The notes beneath the pieces are model-generated. The model saw nothing but the letters and a program-made list of their open reading frames with translations. It did not search any database and had not been told where the DNA came from. 64,000 nt of DNA, taken from contig NZ_JACXBU010000004.1 in assembly GCF_014700075.1 (NCBI RefSeq), positions 62,001-126,000 of the forward strand, given 5' to 3'. The DNA is from Pseudomonas sp. JM0905a. Its GTDB lineage: Bacteria; Pseudomonadota; Gammaproteobacteria; Pseudomonadales; Pseudomonadaceae. A program made the translations under genes and the position numbers. Positions 8,848 to 21,042 of the stretch are shown here, piece by piece (the first letter of the stretch is position 1; every line of letters starts with the position of its first letter).

Positions 8848-9015
8848 ATGCCGGATTCCCCTGTGCAGCACTGGTGCGTGAAGCGGCTGGATGACAACGG
8901 AAACGTGTTCGTCCTGCGGGATCGCCTGACCCGCGACGAGGCCGAGCGCCTGATGGCGGAATACCAGGCCCGGGGGCACAAGCAGAGCTACTGGGTGGAG
9001 CGGATGTCGCTGTAG
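8848..9015 (+). CDS. Small basic protein of unknown function (55 aa)
   Basis: ATG at 8848 has GGAGG nine bases upstream. The product begins MPDSPVQHWCVKRLDDNGNV and ends ARGHKQSYWVERMSL. Its pattern of alternating beta-like segments and a central amphipathic helix (LTRDEAERLMAEYQAR) resembles a minimal alpha-beta fold. No catalytic motif is visible. It follows the lipoprotein hydrolase by 38 bp and may be cotranscribed. Its TAG stop (9013-9015) is made of the first bases of a REP-like repeat, so the repeat's position fixes the C-terminus. Function unknown; I infer it is real from the ribosome site and composition. Confidence 0.65.
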   Translation: MPDSPVQHWCVKRLDDNGNVFVLRDRLTRDEAERLMAEYQARGHKQSYWVERMSL

Positions 9016-9107
9016 GGGCGAATTCATTCGCCAAGGGCAGCGCAGCTGCCCTATCAAGCCTTGAAGGGCAGACCTGCGGCCTGCTTGGCGAATGAATTCG
9101 CCCCTAC
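9012..9107. repeat. REP-like inverted repeat, family A, copy 1
   Basis: Left arm 9012-9035 and right arm 9084-9107 are perfect 24-base inverted repeats (core GGCGAATTCATTCGCC). Between them are a small palindrome near GGGCAGCGCAGCTGCCC and the segment GGGCAGACCTGCGGCC. Further copies lie at 37805, 47650, 51002, 51122 and 58059. It may also stop transcription between the 55-aa gene and rlmM. Confidence 0.9.
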
Positions 9108-9133
9108 AAGAAAACGATCCGCAGCTCCCGCGA

Positions 9134-10183
9134 TTACAACCTGCGCAGGTGGCAGGTCACTTCCTCACGGTCGTGATAGAGCTGCTTGCAGGCGATGGAA
9201 ACCTTCAGCCCCCTGGCCTTCAGCCCTGTGTCGATACGCGCCAGCAGCTTCTGCACCTCGGCATGACGCTGCTTCATCGGCAGCTTGAGGTTGACCACGG
9301 CTTCCTGGCACCAGCCCTCGCCCAGCCAGGTTTCGATCATCGCAGCTGTACGTGCGGGCTTCTCGACGATGTCACAGACCATCCAGTTCACCGGCCGGCG
9401 CGGCTTGAAGGTGAAGCCGTCGGCGCGCTGGTGCTCGACGTAGCCGGAATACATCAGGCTTTCGGCCATCGGGCCGTTATCGACGGCGGTGACCTTGATC
9501 TCCCGCTGTACCAGTTGCCAGGTCCAGCCGCCCGGCGCGGCGCCCAGGTCCACGGCGGTCATCCCCGGTGCCAGGCGCTTGTCCCAGTCGGCGCGCGGAA
9601 TGAAGTGGTGCCAGGCCTCTTCCAGTTTGAGGGTGGAACGGCTCGGTGCCTCGCGGGGGAATTTCAGGCGCGGGATGCCCATGGGCCAGAGCGCCGAGTT
9701 ATTCGACTCGGCCAGGCCGACGAACGCCTCGCGGCCACTGCGGAAAGTCAGCAGCAGACGCGGCAGCTTGGGGTCGTCCTTGAGCTTGCCAGCCTTGGTC
9801 AAGGCAGCGCGCAGGGGCTTTTCGAACTTGCGACAGAAGGTGGACAGCTCCTTGCCTTCATTGGTGTCCAGCACCTCCAGCCAGAGGCTGCCGCACACCG
9901 GATAGTCGACCAGCGCCTCCAGCAGTACGCCAATGCGGTCGGTTTCCGGCAGCTCCACGTACTCGCCACGAGCCCACTGGCGCGGGAAGATCAGCTGGTT
10001 GAAACGCAGCTTGCGCATCATCCGCTCGGCGCCGCCGGGCTCGCTGCAAATGAACTCGGCACAGGCACTGTTCGGCTTGGCCTTGGCATAGCCGGCCACA
10101 TCGAGGTGGGCGGCGAGCTCGGAAATCTCGGCACAGACCTCCCCCTCGAATCCGGGGCGGCAGTGCAACAGCATGGTGTTCAT
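9134..10183 (-). CDS. rlmM: 23S rRNA 2'-O-ribose methyltransferase RlmM (C2498)
   Basis: 349 residues. The N-terminal region (HCRPGFEGEVCAEISELA) is the THUMP-like domain of RlmM. The SAM-binding motif VDLGAAPGGWTWQLVQR and the following VTAVDNGPMAESLMYSG and VNWMVCDIVEKP define the Rossmann-like methyltransferase with the K-D-K-E type active site; the lysine in VVNLKLPMKQRH fits. It methylates the ribose of cytidine 2498 in the peptidyl-transferase region of 23S rRNA. It is divergent from acnA, with 215 bp between the two starts. Confidence 0.95.
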   Translation of the reverse strand: MNTMLLHCRPGFEGEVCAEISELAAHLDVAGYAKAKPNSACAEFICSEPGGAERMMRKLRFNQLIFPRQWARGEYVELPETDRIGVLLEALVDYPVCGSLWLEVLDTNEGKELSTFCRKFEKPLRAALTKAGKLKDDPKLPRLLLTFRSGREAFVGLAESNNSALWPMGIPRLKFPREAPSRSTLKLEEAWHHFIPRADWDKRLAPGMTAVDLGAAPGGWTWQLVQREIKVTAVDNGPMAESLMYSGYVEHQRADGFTFKPRRPVNWMVCDIVEKPARTAAMIETWLGEGWCQEAVVNLKLPMKQRHAEVQKLLARIDTGLKARGLKVSIACKQLYHDREEVTCHLRRL

Positions 10184-10398
10184 CGGGTGGGCTCCTCCTG
10201 GGCGCGCACTATAGTTGCGCGACGCCCGTTTTCACACAGCCTGGAAAGGAATTTCCTACAGCCGGGCGCCTTGAACGGGGAACCCGGTGCCACCCTGCCG
10301 GTCGGTTGAAAATGGCGAGACCTGCCATCCAGAGCTAGCTTTTCAGTTTCCGTACGAGCAGCCGGCCCATGCCGTGTGGGCCTCAAGGAGAAATCCCG

Positions 10399-13089
<2,691 letters not shown>

Positions 13090-13112
13090 CGCACGCGCCC
13101 TGCCTGCAGTTC

Positions 13113-13136
13113 CCCGGAGCGTCTCGATGCTCCGGG
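13113..13136 (+). terminator. GC hairpin downstream of acnA
   Basis: Eight-base perfect stem CCCGGAGC/GCTCCGGG with loop GTCTCGAT, 24 bp after the acnA stop. There is no T tract, so it may stabilise the 3' end or give only partial termination. Confidence 0.45.
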
Positions 13137-13313
13137 CGTCGCAGGCGGTCGCCGATCTCGCTCGCGCCACGAGCGCGGGCGGTGATCGACCACTCCACTG
13201 CGGCCTATCGAACGGACAGGGCTGAAATCCGAGTACACTGGCGCCCCCAAAAAAAGGCTCAACCTTGGCGCCTGGATGCCGATAGATGCTGTAAGCCTTG
13301 CGGATGGATACCA

Positions 13314-14879
13314 ATGAGAAACAACCAACCTGTCACCCAGCGGGAGCGTAGCTTCCCCGCCGAGCAACGCCTGATCTCTACCACGGACAGCAAAGGCGTC
13401 ATCACCTACACCAACGACGCCTTCATCGACATCAGCGGCTATAGCCGCGACGAGCTGGTTCGTTCGCCCCACAATCTGGTCCGCCACCCTGACGTGCCGC
13501 CCGCGGTATTCGCCCACATGTGGTCGACCCTGAAGAAAGGGCGTCCGTGGATGGGTGTGGTGAAGAACCGCTGCAAGAACGGCGACCATTACTGGGTGAA
13601 TGCCTACGTCACGCCCATCTTCGAGGGCAGCCAGGTCACCGGTTACGAGTCGGTACGGATCAAGCCGACCGCCGAGCAGATCCGCCGCGCCGAAGCCCTC
13701 TACCAGCGCATCAATGCCGGCAAGGCCGCCATCCCCAGCCGCGACAAGTGGCTGCCGGTGCTGCAGGACTGGTTGCCGTTCATTCTCATCAGCCAGATCG
13801 GTTTCCTCATTGGTGCCTGGCTGAACTCCCACTGGGGCTTCCTCCTTGCCGCCCTGCTTTCCGTGCCGCTCGGACTGACTGGCCTGGCCTGGCAGAACCG
13901 TGGCATCAAGCGCCTGCTGCGACTGGCCGAGCAGACCACCTCAGACCCGCTGATCGCGCAGATGTACACCGACAGCCGTGGTGTGCAGGCGCGCCTGGAA
14001 ATGGCCATGCTCAGCCAGGAAGCGCGCCTGAAGACCTGCCTGACCCGACTGCAGGACACTGCGGAACACCTGACGCAGCAGGCTCGCCAGGCGGACGCCC
14101 TGGCTCATAACAGTTCGGAAGGGCTGGAGCGCCAACGGGTGGAAACCGAGCAGGTGGCCACTGCCGTTAACCAGATGGCCGCCACCACCCAGGAAGTGGC
14201 CAACAACGTGCAGCGCACCGCCGATGCCACCCAGGAAGCCAACCGCCTGACCAGCCAGGGCCGCAACATCGCCGCCGAAACCCGCGAAGCCATCCAGCGC
14301 CTTTCGCAGTCCGTGGGTGAGACCGGCGAAACCGTCACGCGCCTGGCTCAGGACAGCAACGAGATCGGCGGCGTGGTGGATGTCATCAAAGGCATCGCCG
14401 ACCAGACCAACCTGCTGGCACTCAACGCTGCCATCGAGGCCGCCCGCGCCGGTGAAATGGGCCGTGGCTTCGCCGTGGTCGCCGACGAGGTGCGCCAGCT
14501 CGCCCAACGCACGGCCGAATCCACCGGGCAGATCCATCAGCTGATCGCGCAACTGCAGAAGACCGCCGAGGAAGCCGTGCACACCATGGAACATGGTCGT
14601 CGCCAGGCGGACGAAGGCGTCGAGCGCGTGCTCCAGGCCGACCAGGCGCTGGTGGGCATCAGCGAGGCGGTCGCCAACATCGCTGACATGGCCGACCAGA
14701 TCGCCGCTGCCACCGAAGAGCAGAGCGCGGTGGCCGAGCAGATCAACCAGAGCATCAGCAGCATCGCCCAACTGGCTGACCAGACGTCTGGCGAGGCCCA
14801 GCGCACGGCACTGCTCAGCGAAGAACTGACCCACACTGCCCAGGGGCAATATTCCCTGGTGGACCGGTTCAACCGCTGA
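13314..14879 (+). CDS. aer: Aerotaxis receptor (PAS methyl-accepting chemotaxis protein)
   Basis: 521 residues. An N-terminal PAS domain (about 10-120) includes [20 protein letters not shown] and [21 protein letters not shown], the FAD-binding Aer signature. A short membrane hairpin follows (about 145-195: [36 protein letters not shown]), then HAMP-like and methyl-accepting signalling regions. The kinase-control tip is [26 protein letters not shown]-type sequence around residues 357-385. It senses electron transport/redox through FAD and signals to CheA. The frame from upstream has no Aer similarity before ATG 13314. I found no Anr box in its promoter region, although aer is Anr-controlled in P. 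aeruginosa as I recall. Confidence 0.93.
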   Translation: MRNNQPVTQRERSFPAEQRLISTTDSKGVITYTNDAFIDISGYSRDELVRSPHNLVRHPDVPPAVFAHMWSTLKKGRPWMGVVKNRCKNGDHYWVNAYVTPIFEGSQVTGYESVRIKPTAEQIRRAEALYQRINAGKAAIPSRDKWLPVLQDWLPFILISQIGFLIGAWLNSHWGFLLAALLSVPLGLTGLAWQNRGIKRLLRLAEQTTSDPLIAQMYTDSRGVQARLEMAMLSQEARLKTCLTRLQDTAEHLTQQARQADALAHNSSEGLERQRVETEQVATAVNQMAATTQEVANNVQRTADATQEANRLTSQGRNIAAETREAIQRLSQSVGETGETVTRLAQDSNEIGGVVDVIKGIADQTNLLALNAAIEAARAGEMGRGFAVVADEVRQLAQRTAESTGQIHQLIAQLQKTAEEAVHTMEHGRRQADEGVERVLQADQALVGISEAVANIADMADQIAAATEEQSAVAEQINQSISSIAQLADQTSGEAQRTALLSEELTHTAQGQYSLVDRFNR

Positions 14880-14890
14880 CCCCGACCATG

Positions 14891-14918
14891 AAAAAGGGCG
14901 CCGAAAGGCGCCCTTTTT
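14891..14918. terminator. Strong bidirectional terminator between aer and the permease
   Basis: A-rich plus GGGCGCC (14891-14902), tetraloop GAAA, then GGCGCCC and TTTTTCT (14907-14918). It is a twelve-base stem with a U tract on either strand, between convergent genes. Confidence 0.92.
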
Positions 14919-14958
14919 CTTTCTGCGCGTGGACCGATCGAGAGGCCCACAACGACCT

Positions 14959-16365
14959 TTACGCCTCCTGCCCTTCCCGGACCACCTCCGAGCCCTGGCG
15001 GAAATACAGCTGGTAGGCCAGCGCCAGCAATGCAAGGAAAGGCACGCCGAACACCAGGGTCATGCGGAAGGCCGGTACGAAGGCGGTGGTCACCAGAATC
15101 GCCAGCATCAACCCCAGACCCAGCAGGGTCGCCCAAGGGAAGCCCCACATGCGGAAGGACAGTCGCGCGCTGCCGCGACGTTCGTGGTAGCGGCGGAAAC
15201 GATAGTGGGTGAGGAAGATCATCATCCAGGCGAAGAGCGCGCCGAAGATGGAAATGGCCATCATCAGCATGAAGGACTCCTCGGGGAACGCCAGGTTGAC
15301 CAGGGTCGCCAGGGCGATGCCGGTACAGGACATCGCCAGGGCGTTCAGCGGCACGCCAGCGCTGCTCAGCCGGCCCATGGCCTTTGGCGCGTGCCCCGCG
15401 CGGGAGAGGCTGAACATCATCCGCGTCGTGGTGTAGAGCTGGCTGTTCATCGCCGAGAGCGCCGCCACCAGGATCACGAAGTTGATCAGGCCCGTGGCAC
15501 CGGGGATGCCCACCTGCTCCATCACGATGACGAAGGGACTCTGGGCGCCCTTCCCCGACTGGTCCCAGGGCACCATGGCGAGGATCAGCGCCAGGGTGAA
15601 GATGTAGAACACCACCAGCCTCACCATGGTCACGCGGAAGGCATTCTTCACGGCCACCTCCGGTTGCTCCGCCTCGCCGGCCGCCACCGCGATCATCTCG
15701 ATGCTGAGGTAGCTGAAGATGGCGATGATGACGGCAACCCAGACGCCCGACAGGCCATGGGGCAGGAAGCCGCCATGTCCGACGTAATGGTGGAATCCGT
15801 ATTCCGGGTGCTGACCACCGAACACCAGCCAGGCGCCCAGCAGGATAAAGGCGAGGATGGCGCTGATCTTGATCGCCGAGAACCAGTACTCGAAATGGCC
15901 GAACGCCTTGACGCTGATGGCATTGGTCAGGATCAACACCGAGGAGAACAGCACGATCCACACCCAGCCCGCCACCTCGGGGAACCAGTACTTCATGTAC
16001 AAGGCAATGGCGGTGACTTCGGTGCCTACCGCCAGGACGATGGCCGCCCAGTAGGCATAGCGCACCAGGAAGCCCGCCATTGGGCCGACGTAGTACTCGG
16101 CGTAGGCGCCGAAGGAGCCGGAGGTGGGATGGGCCACGGTCATTTCCGCCAGGCAACCCATCAGCAACAACGCGATGAGCGCACCGATGGAGTAGCTGAT
16201 GAGCACGCCCGGCCCGGCGAAGCCGATGGCGAAGCTGCTGCCCATGAAGAGCCCGGTGCCGATGGCGCCACCGATGGCGATCATGCTCATCTGCGCCGAA
16301 GTGAGCTGGCGCTTGAGCCCCTGCTCACGAGCCGCTATCGCGGCGAATCCAGTCTTGTTGGTCAT
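14959..16365 (-). CDS. Amino acid permease (APC/AAT family), probable aromatic/kynurenine uptake
   Basis: 468 residues, twelve hydrophobic helices. LKRQLTSAQMSMIAIGGAIGTGLFMGSS is the hallmark first helix of the amino acid transporter family, with GGAIGTGLF in the unwound substrate site. GAYAEYYVGPMAGFLVRYAY and ALSAMNSQLYTTTRMMFSL are also typical. It imports amino acids with protons across the inner membrane. It is the last gene of a minus-strand run kynB-kynU-porin-permease, 34 bp after the porin gene, so tryptophan or kynurenine is the likely cargo (inference). P. aeruginosa, as I recall, also has a permease gene beside kynU. Confidence 0.85.
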   Translation of the reverse strand: MTNKTGFAAIAAREQGLKRQLTSAQMSMIAIGGAIGTGLFMGSSFAIGFAGPGVLISYSIGALIALLLMGCLAEMTVAHPTSGSFGAYAEYYVGPMAGFLVRYAYWAAIVLAVGTEVTAIALYMKYWFPEVAGWVWIVLFSSVLILTNAISVKAFGHFEYWFSAIKISAILAFILLGAWLVFGGQHPEYGFHHYVGHGGFLPHGLSGVWVAVIIAIFSYLSIEMIAVAAGEAEQPEVAVKNAFRVTMVRLVVFYIFTLALILAMVPWDQSGKGAQSPFVIVMEQVGIPGATGLINFVILVAALSAMNSQLYTTTRMMFSLSRAGHAPKAMGRLSSAGVPLNALAMSCTGIALATLVNLAFPEESFMLMMAISIFGALFAWMMIFLTHYRFRRYHERRGSARLSFRMWGFPWATLLGLGLMLAILVTTAFVPAFRMTLVFGVPFLALLALAYQLYFRQGSEVVREGQEA

Positions 16366-16399
16366 GTGTGCCTCGTATGTCTTGTCGTTGTGGCAGGCG

Positions 16400-17713
16400 T
16401 CAGAGCAATTGCAGCGGGTACTCGACTATCACCCGCACTTCGTTGTTGTCCGCGGTATCGGCACGGGCCACCGCTTCGGTGGAACGGATGCTGGCCTGGC
16501 GCAGGCGGAGCGAGAGGTTTTTCGCCGGACCGGACTGCACCACGTAGCGCATCTCGATATCGCGCTCCCAGCGCTTGCCATCCTCGCCATAGCGGCCATA
16601 GGCGCCGTTCGGGCCGCCCCGGTAGTGGCTGTCGTCGATGTGGTCGCCGCTGACGTAACGGGTCATGAAGCTCAGGCCGGGCACGTCGAAGGCTGCCAGG
16701 TCGAGGTCGTAGCGCAGCTGCCAGGAGCGCTCGTTGGGAGCGTTGAAGTCCAGCACCTGCACCGAGTTGGCAAGGAAGATCGAGGTGCCCGGCTGGCGGT
16801 CGAAGCCCAGGTAGTCGAATGGCTCGTCGCCCTGCACCCGCTGGTAGGCCAGGGTCAATGCGTGGGGGCCGTGGCTGTAGCGTCCGGACAGGGACCAGGT
16901 GGTGTTGTCGATCTCACCCGCCCGCTGCTGTCCCTGGTCGAGGGTGCGGTAGAGATTCAGGTCGAACGTCAGCGCCCGCCCCTGATCGAGGTCCAGGCGC
17001 TGGCTGGCACTGGCGTAGTACTGCCTCCAGATGTCCTCGAAGCGCGAGGCGTAGGCAGCGAGGCTGGTGCCATTGGTGGGCGTCCAGTTGAGCCCCGCGT
17101 AATCGACCCGACGCGTTTCCACCTGGGCATAGAGCGCCTTGAGCGCCCCATCGGAGTTGGTGGAATTGCCGTCATTGCCCGCGGTGAAGTGGCCGGCATC
17201 CACCAGCAGATCATCGATCTCCCGACTGTTGAGCGAGAGGCCGATGGCCATGGGGGTGAACAAACGCGCGTTGCCCGTACCGAACACCGGGTTCATGGGG
17301 GCCTGGCTGCCGTACTTCAGTTCACTGCGAGAGAGGCGCACTTTCACTGCGGCGCCCACTTCCGAGTACTCGTCTTCGGGCCGCCCTTCGGAATCCACCG
17401 GGAGCAGGTCGGTACCGGTGCGAGCGCGGCTGCTGTCGAGCTTCAGGCCGAGGTTCGCGTAGGCATCGATGCCGAAACCGACAATGCCCCGGGTAAAGCC
17501 GGAGCTGTAGTCCAGGATCATGCCGTGGGCCCACTCCTCACGGTAGTTTTGCCCACCCGGGTTATTCAGGATGTTGCGATGGAAGTAGAAGTTGCGCTGG
17601 GTAAGGACCAGGCGACTGTCGTCGAAAAAGCCACCTTCGGCTTCCCCGGCCATCAGGTGGGGGCTAAAGGCACCGAGCAGCAGCAGGCACGCCGACGACG
17701 GATTCAGCTTCAT
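16400..17713 (-). CDS. OprD-family outer-membrane porin
   Basis: 437 residues with a cleavable signal (MKLNPSSACLLLLGAFSPHLMAG; cut after about residue 22). The mature start GGFFDDSRLVLTQRNFYFHR, followed by EEWAHGMILDYSSGFTRGIVGFGIDAYANLG, is the OprD signature, and alternating beta-strands run to the end. The last residues are YPLQLL, with a C-terminal hydrophobic residue as expected for barrel insertion (Leu rather than Phe). OprD channels import basic or aromatic small molecules. Position between kynU and an amino acid permease suggests kynurenine, tryptophan or anthranilate passage; this is inference. It starts 85 bp after kynU. Confidence 0.88.
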   Translation of the reverse strand: MKLNPSSACLLLLGAFSPHLMAGEAEGGFFDDSRLVLTQRNFYFHRNILNNPGGQNYREEWAHGMILDYSSGFTRGIVGFGIDAYANLGLKLDSSRARTGTDLLPVDSEGRPEDEYSEVGAAVKVRLSRSELKYGSQAPMNPVFGTGNARLFTPMAIGLSLNSREIDDLLVDAGHFTAGNDGNSTNSDGALKALYAQVETRRVDYAGLNWTPTNGTSLAAYASRFEDIWRQYYASASQRLDLDQGRALTFDLNLYRTLDQGQQRAGEIDNTTWSLSGRYSHGPHALTLAYQRVQGDEPFDYLGFDRQPGTSIFLANSVQVLDFNAPNERSWQLRYDLDLAAFDVPGLSFMTRYVSGDHIDDSHYRGGPNGAYGRYGEDGKRWERDIEMRYVVQSGPAKNLSLRLRQASIRSTEAVARADTADNNEVRVIVEYPLQLL

Positions 17714-17798
17714 GGATTCAACCTCTTGTTGTGTTTATGGGGTCGAGGCTGGGTGACATCCCTGCGGATGCCGCCCGGGCAAGGCTTGTGGGTCCGGA

Positions 17799-19049
17799 TC
17801 AGGTCACTTGTTTGCGGGTCATGAAGCGCTCTTCGCGCCAGCCCCCACTGTCGAGCACTTCGCCGAGGACTTCTGCGGCATCCCAGACATCGACGAAGCG
17901 GGTGTAGAGCGGCGTGAAGCCGAAGCGCATGATTCGCGGCTCGCGGTAGTCACCGATGACGCCCCGGTCGATCAGCGCCTGGATGACCGCGTAGCCATCG
18001 GGGTGCTCGAAGCTCACGTGGCTGCCGCGATGGGCATGCTCCAGCGGCGTCACCAGGGTCAGAGGATGCCCTGCACAGCGGGCCTGGACCCGCTCGATGA
18101 AGAGATCGGTCAGGGCCAGGGACTTCTGCCTCAGGGCCGCCATATTAGTCTTGGCGAAGCTATCCAGGCCGCACTCGACCAGGGCCAGGGACGTGACCGG
18201 CTGGGTCCCGCAAAGGTAGCGACCGATACCGGGCGCCGGCTCATAACGGGGCTCCATGCCGAACTGGCGGGCATGCCCCCACCAGCCGGAAAGCGGCTGC
18301 CAGACAAGCTCCCTCAGCGTCGGGGAAACCCAGACGAAAGCTGGTGATCCGGGGCCGCCGTTCAGGTACTTGTAGGTGCAGCCGATGGCGTAGTCGGCAC
18401 CTGCGGCCTTGAGGTCCACCGGCACCGCGCCAGCCGAGTGGCAGAGGTCCCAGATGGTCAGCGCGCCGCACTCGTGGGCCAGCGCGGTGAGCGCGGCCAT
18501 GTCGTGCAGGTAGCCGGTCTTGTAGTTCACCTGGGTGATCATCACCACGGCGGTGTCATTGCCGATGGCCGCCGGCAGGTCCTCCGGGCGGTCCACCAGA
18601 CGCAGGCTGTAGCCCTGCTGCAGCATGTCGGCCAGGCCTTCGACCATGTAGATGTCGGTCGGGAAGTTGCTGGTCTCGGTGACGATCACCTTGCGCGACG
18701 GATCGCGTCCGGCCTGCACGCGCAGGGCGGCTACCAGCACCTTGAAGAGGTTGATGGACGTGGTATCGGTGATCACCACTTCGTCCTCGCCAGCGCCGAT
18801 CAGCGGAGCCAGCTTGTTGCCCAGGCGCTCTGGCAGGCCACGCCAGCCGGCGCTGTTCCAACTACCGATCAGGTCTTCACCCCACTCCTGCGCCAGCACT
18901 TGCCGGGCGCGCTCCAGGGCCGCCACCGGGCGAGCGCCGAGGGAGTTGCCATCCAGGTAGATCACCCCCTCGGGCAGGGTGAAGCCCTCACGCAACGCGG
19001 CCAGCGGATCGCGGGTATCGAGGGCCAGGCAGTCTTCTCTTGTTGTCAT
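17799..19049 (-). CDS. kynU: Kynureninase
   Basis: 416 residues from [20 protein letters not shown]. This PLP enzyme cleaves L-kynurenine to anthranilate and alanine. [15 protein letters not shown] is the family N-terminus; [13 protein letters not shown] and [20 protein letters not shown] contact PLP, and [15 protein letters not shown] holds the Schiff-base lysine. Two in-frame ATGs lie six bases apart; the second (19049) was chosen because AGGA sits seven bases before it, while it touches the first. It begins 9 bp after kynB, so the genes form one transcript. Confidence 0.96.
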   Translation of the reverse strand: MTTREDCLALDTRDPLAALREGFTLPEGVIYLDGNSLGARPVAALERARQVLAQEWGEDLIGSWNSAGWRGLPERLGNKLAPLIGAGEDEVVITDTTSINLFKVLVAALRVQAGRDPSRKVIVTETSNFPTDIYMVEGLADMLQQGYSLRLVDRPEDLPAAIGNDTAVVMITQVNYKTGYLHDMAALTALAHECGALTIWDLCHSAGAVPVDLKAAGADYAIGCTYKYLNGGPGSPAFVWVSPTLRELVWQPLSGWWGHARQFGMEPRYEPAPGIGRYLCGTQPVTSLALVECGLDSFAKTNMAALRQKSLALTDLFIERVQARCAGHPLTLVTPLEHAHRGSHVSFEHPDGYAVIQALIDRGVIGDYREPRIMRFGFTPLYTRFVDVWDAAEVLGEVLDSGGWREERFMTRKQVT

Positions 19050-19058
19050 GGTCATTTC

Positions 19059-19700
19059 CTAATTCGAGTGACGACGCAGCACGGCACGAACCGGGCTGGC
19101 ATCGAGATGGGTGAACTTCAGAGGGAGGGCGATCAGTTCGTAGTCGCCGGGTGGCACCTCATCCAGCAACAGGCCTTCGAGGATGGCCATGCGCCGACGT
19201 GCCACCGCGCGGTGGGCGTCGAGGCTCTTGCTGTCCTGTGGGTCCAGGGAAGGCGTGTCAGTGCCCACCAGCATTACGCCGTGATGGGCCAGGAGCTCGA
19301 TGCAATCGGGGTGGATGGCGGCGAAATGCTCAGGCCAGGCATCCAGGGGCGACTGGCGCCAGGTGCGGATCAGTACTCGGGGCGGCACCCCGTCGAGGTG
19401 CGCTGCCAGTTGTTCGGGCCGCACGTACGGCCCGGCATCCAGGCAATGGATGACCCGGCAAGGACCGAGGTAAACCTCGAGATCCACGGCTCCGATGGCC
19501 GCACCAGAAGCGTCGTAATGCAGCGGCGCGTCGGCATGGGCGCCCGTGTGGGGCGACAAGGTAATGCGCCCGACATTGACCGGGCAGTGTTCGTCGATCC
19601 GCCAGCAGCGCTCCTCCTGGAAAGGCGTGTCGCCCGGCCAAGTCGGGGTACTGCTGTCCAGTGGCGGGCTGATGTCCCACAGGACCTTGCCGTCGTGCAT
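19059..19700 (-). CDS. kynB: Kynurenine formamidase (arylformamidase)
   Basis: 213 residues from [26 protein letters not shown] lies seven bases before this ATG, favouring it over one six codons upstream. It hydrolyses N-formylkynurenine to kynurenine and formate. The metal-binding motif is [12 protein letters not shown] (His-x-x-x-His-x-Asp), and [19 protein letters not shown] and [18 protein letters not shown] match the bacterial KynB cyclase-like family. The first enzyme of the pathway, tryptophan 2,3-dioxygenase (kynA), is not in this window. Divergent from kynR. Confidence 0.96.
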   Translation of the reverse strand: MHDGKVLWDISPPLDSSTPTWPGDTPFQEERCWRIDEHCPVNVGRITLSPHTGAHADAPLHYDASGAAIGAVDLEVYLGPCRVIHCLDAGPYVRPEQLAAHLDGVPPRVLIRTWRQSPLDAWPEHFAAIHPDCIELLAHHGVMLVGTDTPSLDPQDSKSLDAHRAVARRRMAILEGLLLDEVPPGDYELIALPLKFTHLDASPVRAVLRRHSN

Positions 19701-19831
19701 GTTCGTTCTCCTCTTCAAGCGAGAAAATCATGCTGCAAGGCCTGTCGAATTTTCGTGCTATCTTTGCGCCATTCACTCCATTTGTTCGCAGTTAATTCTG
19801 CAAAAAACCATATCAACAGAATATTCTTCAA
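19701..19831. promoter_or_regulatory. Divergent kynB/kynR control region
   Basis: 131 bp, clearly more AT-rich than its surroundings, between the two starts. It holds an interrupted dyad GCAG-TTAATT-CTGC (19788-19801) and the palindrome GAATATTC just before kynR, which are candidate sites for an Lrp-type regulator. KynR acting here with kynurenine as effector is known for P. aeruginosa; the exact operator here is inferred. Confidence 0.55.
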
Positions 19832-20308
19832 TTGAACCTGGACACCACCGACCTGCGCATTCTGCTCTGCCTGCAGCAGAACGGGCGCATCAGCAATCAG
19901 GAGCTTGCAGAGAAGGTCGCGCTTTCGCCTTCGGCCTGCCTGCGTCGGCTACGCAACCTGGAGGACGAAGGCATCATCCGCGGCTACCGCCCGGTACTGG
20001 ATGCCGAGCGCCTGGGTGTCGAGCTGGAAGCGCTGGTCCATGTCTCCATGCGTCAAGACGAGGAAGGCTGGCACGAACGCTTCGTCCAGAAGGTACAGGG
20101 CTGGCCCGAAGTGATTGCCGCCTACATCGTCACCGGCCACAGCAACTACGTACTGCGGGTGCAGGTGCGCAACCTGAAGCAGTTCTCCGACTTCATCGTG
20201 AACCGGCTGAACCGCGCCAATGGGGTCACCGATATCCGCTCCGAGATCATCCTGCAGACCATCAAGGACGGCGGTGGGGTGCTGGACCTGCTCGTAGCCC
20301 GCAAGTAG
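19832..20308 (+). CDS. kynR: Lrp/AsnC-type regulator of kynurenine genes
   Basis: 158 residues. An N-terminal helix-turn-helix (ISNQELAEKVALSPSACLRRLRNLEDEGII) precedes the RAM/AsnC effector domain (about 65-150, with VIAAYIVTGHSNYVLRVQVRNL). The assignment to kynR rests on its divergent position next to kynBU plus the family. The start is a TTG at 19832 with no strong ribosome site; no in-frame ATG occurs before the helix-turn-helix, so a rare start and weak translation are likely. It ends 8 bp before the stop of the convergent hydrolase gene. Confidence 0.85.
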   Translation: MNLDTTDLRILLCLQQNGRISNQELAEKVALSPSACLRRLRNLEDEGIIRGYRPVLDAERLGVELEALVHVSMRQDEEGWHERFVQKVQGWPEVIAAYIVTGHSNYVLRVQVRNLKQFSDFIVNRLNRANGVTDIRSEIILQTIKDGGGVLDLLVARK

Positions 20309-20315
20309 GCAGGAT

Positions 20316-20933
20316 TCAGTCCGCCAGAAATACGGCCACGGCTTCCGCCGCACTGTCCAGGTGCTGTTCATGGCTGAAACCCGAGGCCTTGAGCGGCTTC
20401 AAGTCGTGGTCCCCCGCCACCAGCCATTGCACGTGAATGGCATCCGACAGGCTGTAACCCGCCACCGTCAGGCGGTCCCCCATGGGGTCGCGCTCACCTT
20501 GCACGATCAACGTCCGGGTCTTGAGATCGGCCAGGTGGGCGACACGCGGCTTGTCCGCCTTGCCCACGGCATGGAACGGATAGCCCAGACATACGAGCGC
20601 ATCGACGCCCAACTCATCGGCCAGCAGGCTGGCCATGCGCCCGCCCATGGACTTGCCGCCGATGGCCAGCGGCCCTGTGACCTGCTGTCGCACGAGGGCA
20701 TGAATTTCCCGCCAGCAGCCCAGCAACTGGGCCTGGGGATTGGGTGGACGGCGACGACCATCCTCCCGCCGGGCGGCCATGTAAGGGAACTCGAAACGAG
20801 CCACGGCAATGCCACGAGCGGCAAGCCTTTGCGCGATGTCGTCCATGAAGGGACTATCCATCGGCGCGCCCGCGCCATGGGCGAGTATGAGGGTGTACGA
20901 AACCGGGCCTACAGGCCTGCTCCACAGCAGCAT
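20316..20933 (-). CDS. Alpha/beta hydrolase, KANL3/Tex30-like family
   Basis: 205 residues. LILAHGAGAPMDSPFMDDIA gives the oxyanion HGAG motif, FEFPYMAARREDGRRRPPNP is typical of the COG3571 branch, and PLAIGGKSMGGRMASLLADE provides the nucleophile elbow (Ser in GKSMGG). VQGERDPMGDR carries the acid and VAGDHDLKP the histidine, so the triad is complete. No signal peptide. The substrate is unknown; this is a small cytosolic esterase-like enzyme. It is divergent from the first cco operon: its start lies 110 bp from ccoN and the Anr box sits between them. Confidence 0.8.
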   Translation of the reverse strand: MLLWSRPVGPVSYTLILAHGAGAPMDSPFMDDIAQRLAARGIAVARFEFPYMAARREDGRRRPPNPQAQLLGCWREIHALVRQQVTGPLAIGGKSMGGRMASLLADELGVDALVCLGYPFHAVGKADKPRVAHLADLKTRTLIVQGERDPMGDRLTVAGYSLSDAIHVQWLVAGDHDLKPLKASGFSHEQHLDSAAEAVAVFLAD

Positions 20934-20960
20934 TCAGACTTCTCCGTCGATAGTGGGCGA

Positions 20961-20974
20961 TTGATCCAGATCAA
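20961..20974. promoter_or_regulatory. Anr/FNR box upstream of the first cco operon
   Basis: TTGATCCAGATCAA, a perfect match to the TTGAT-N4-ATCAA consensus, 68 bp before the ccoN start. This marks the operon as oxygen-controlled by Anr, whose gene is 14 kb downstream. Confidence 0.92.
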
Positions 20975-21042
20975 TAGCCGCCAAATGGGCTTTCACCATG
21001 CTTGCCGCGCTATCTAAAAAACCGTGGACGGAAGCCCATAAC

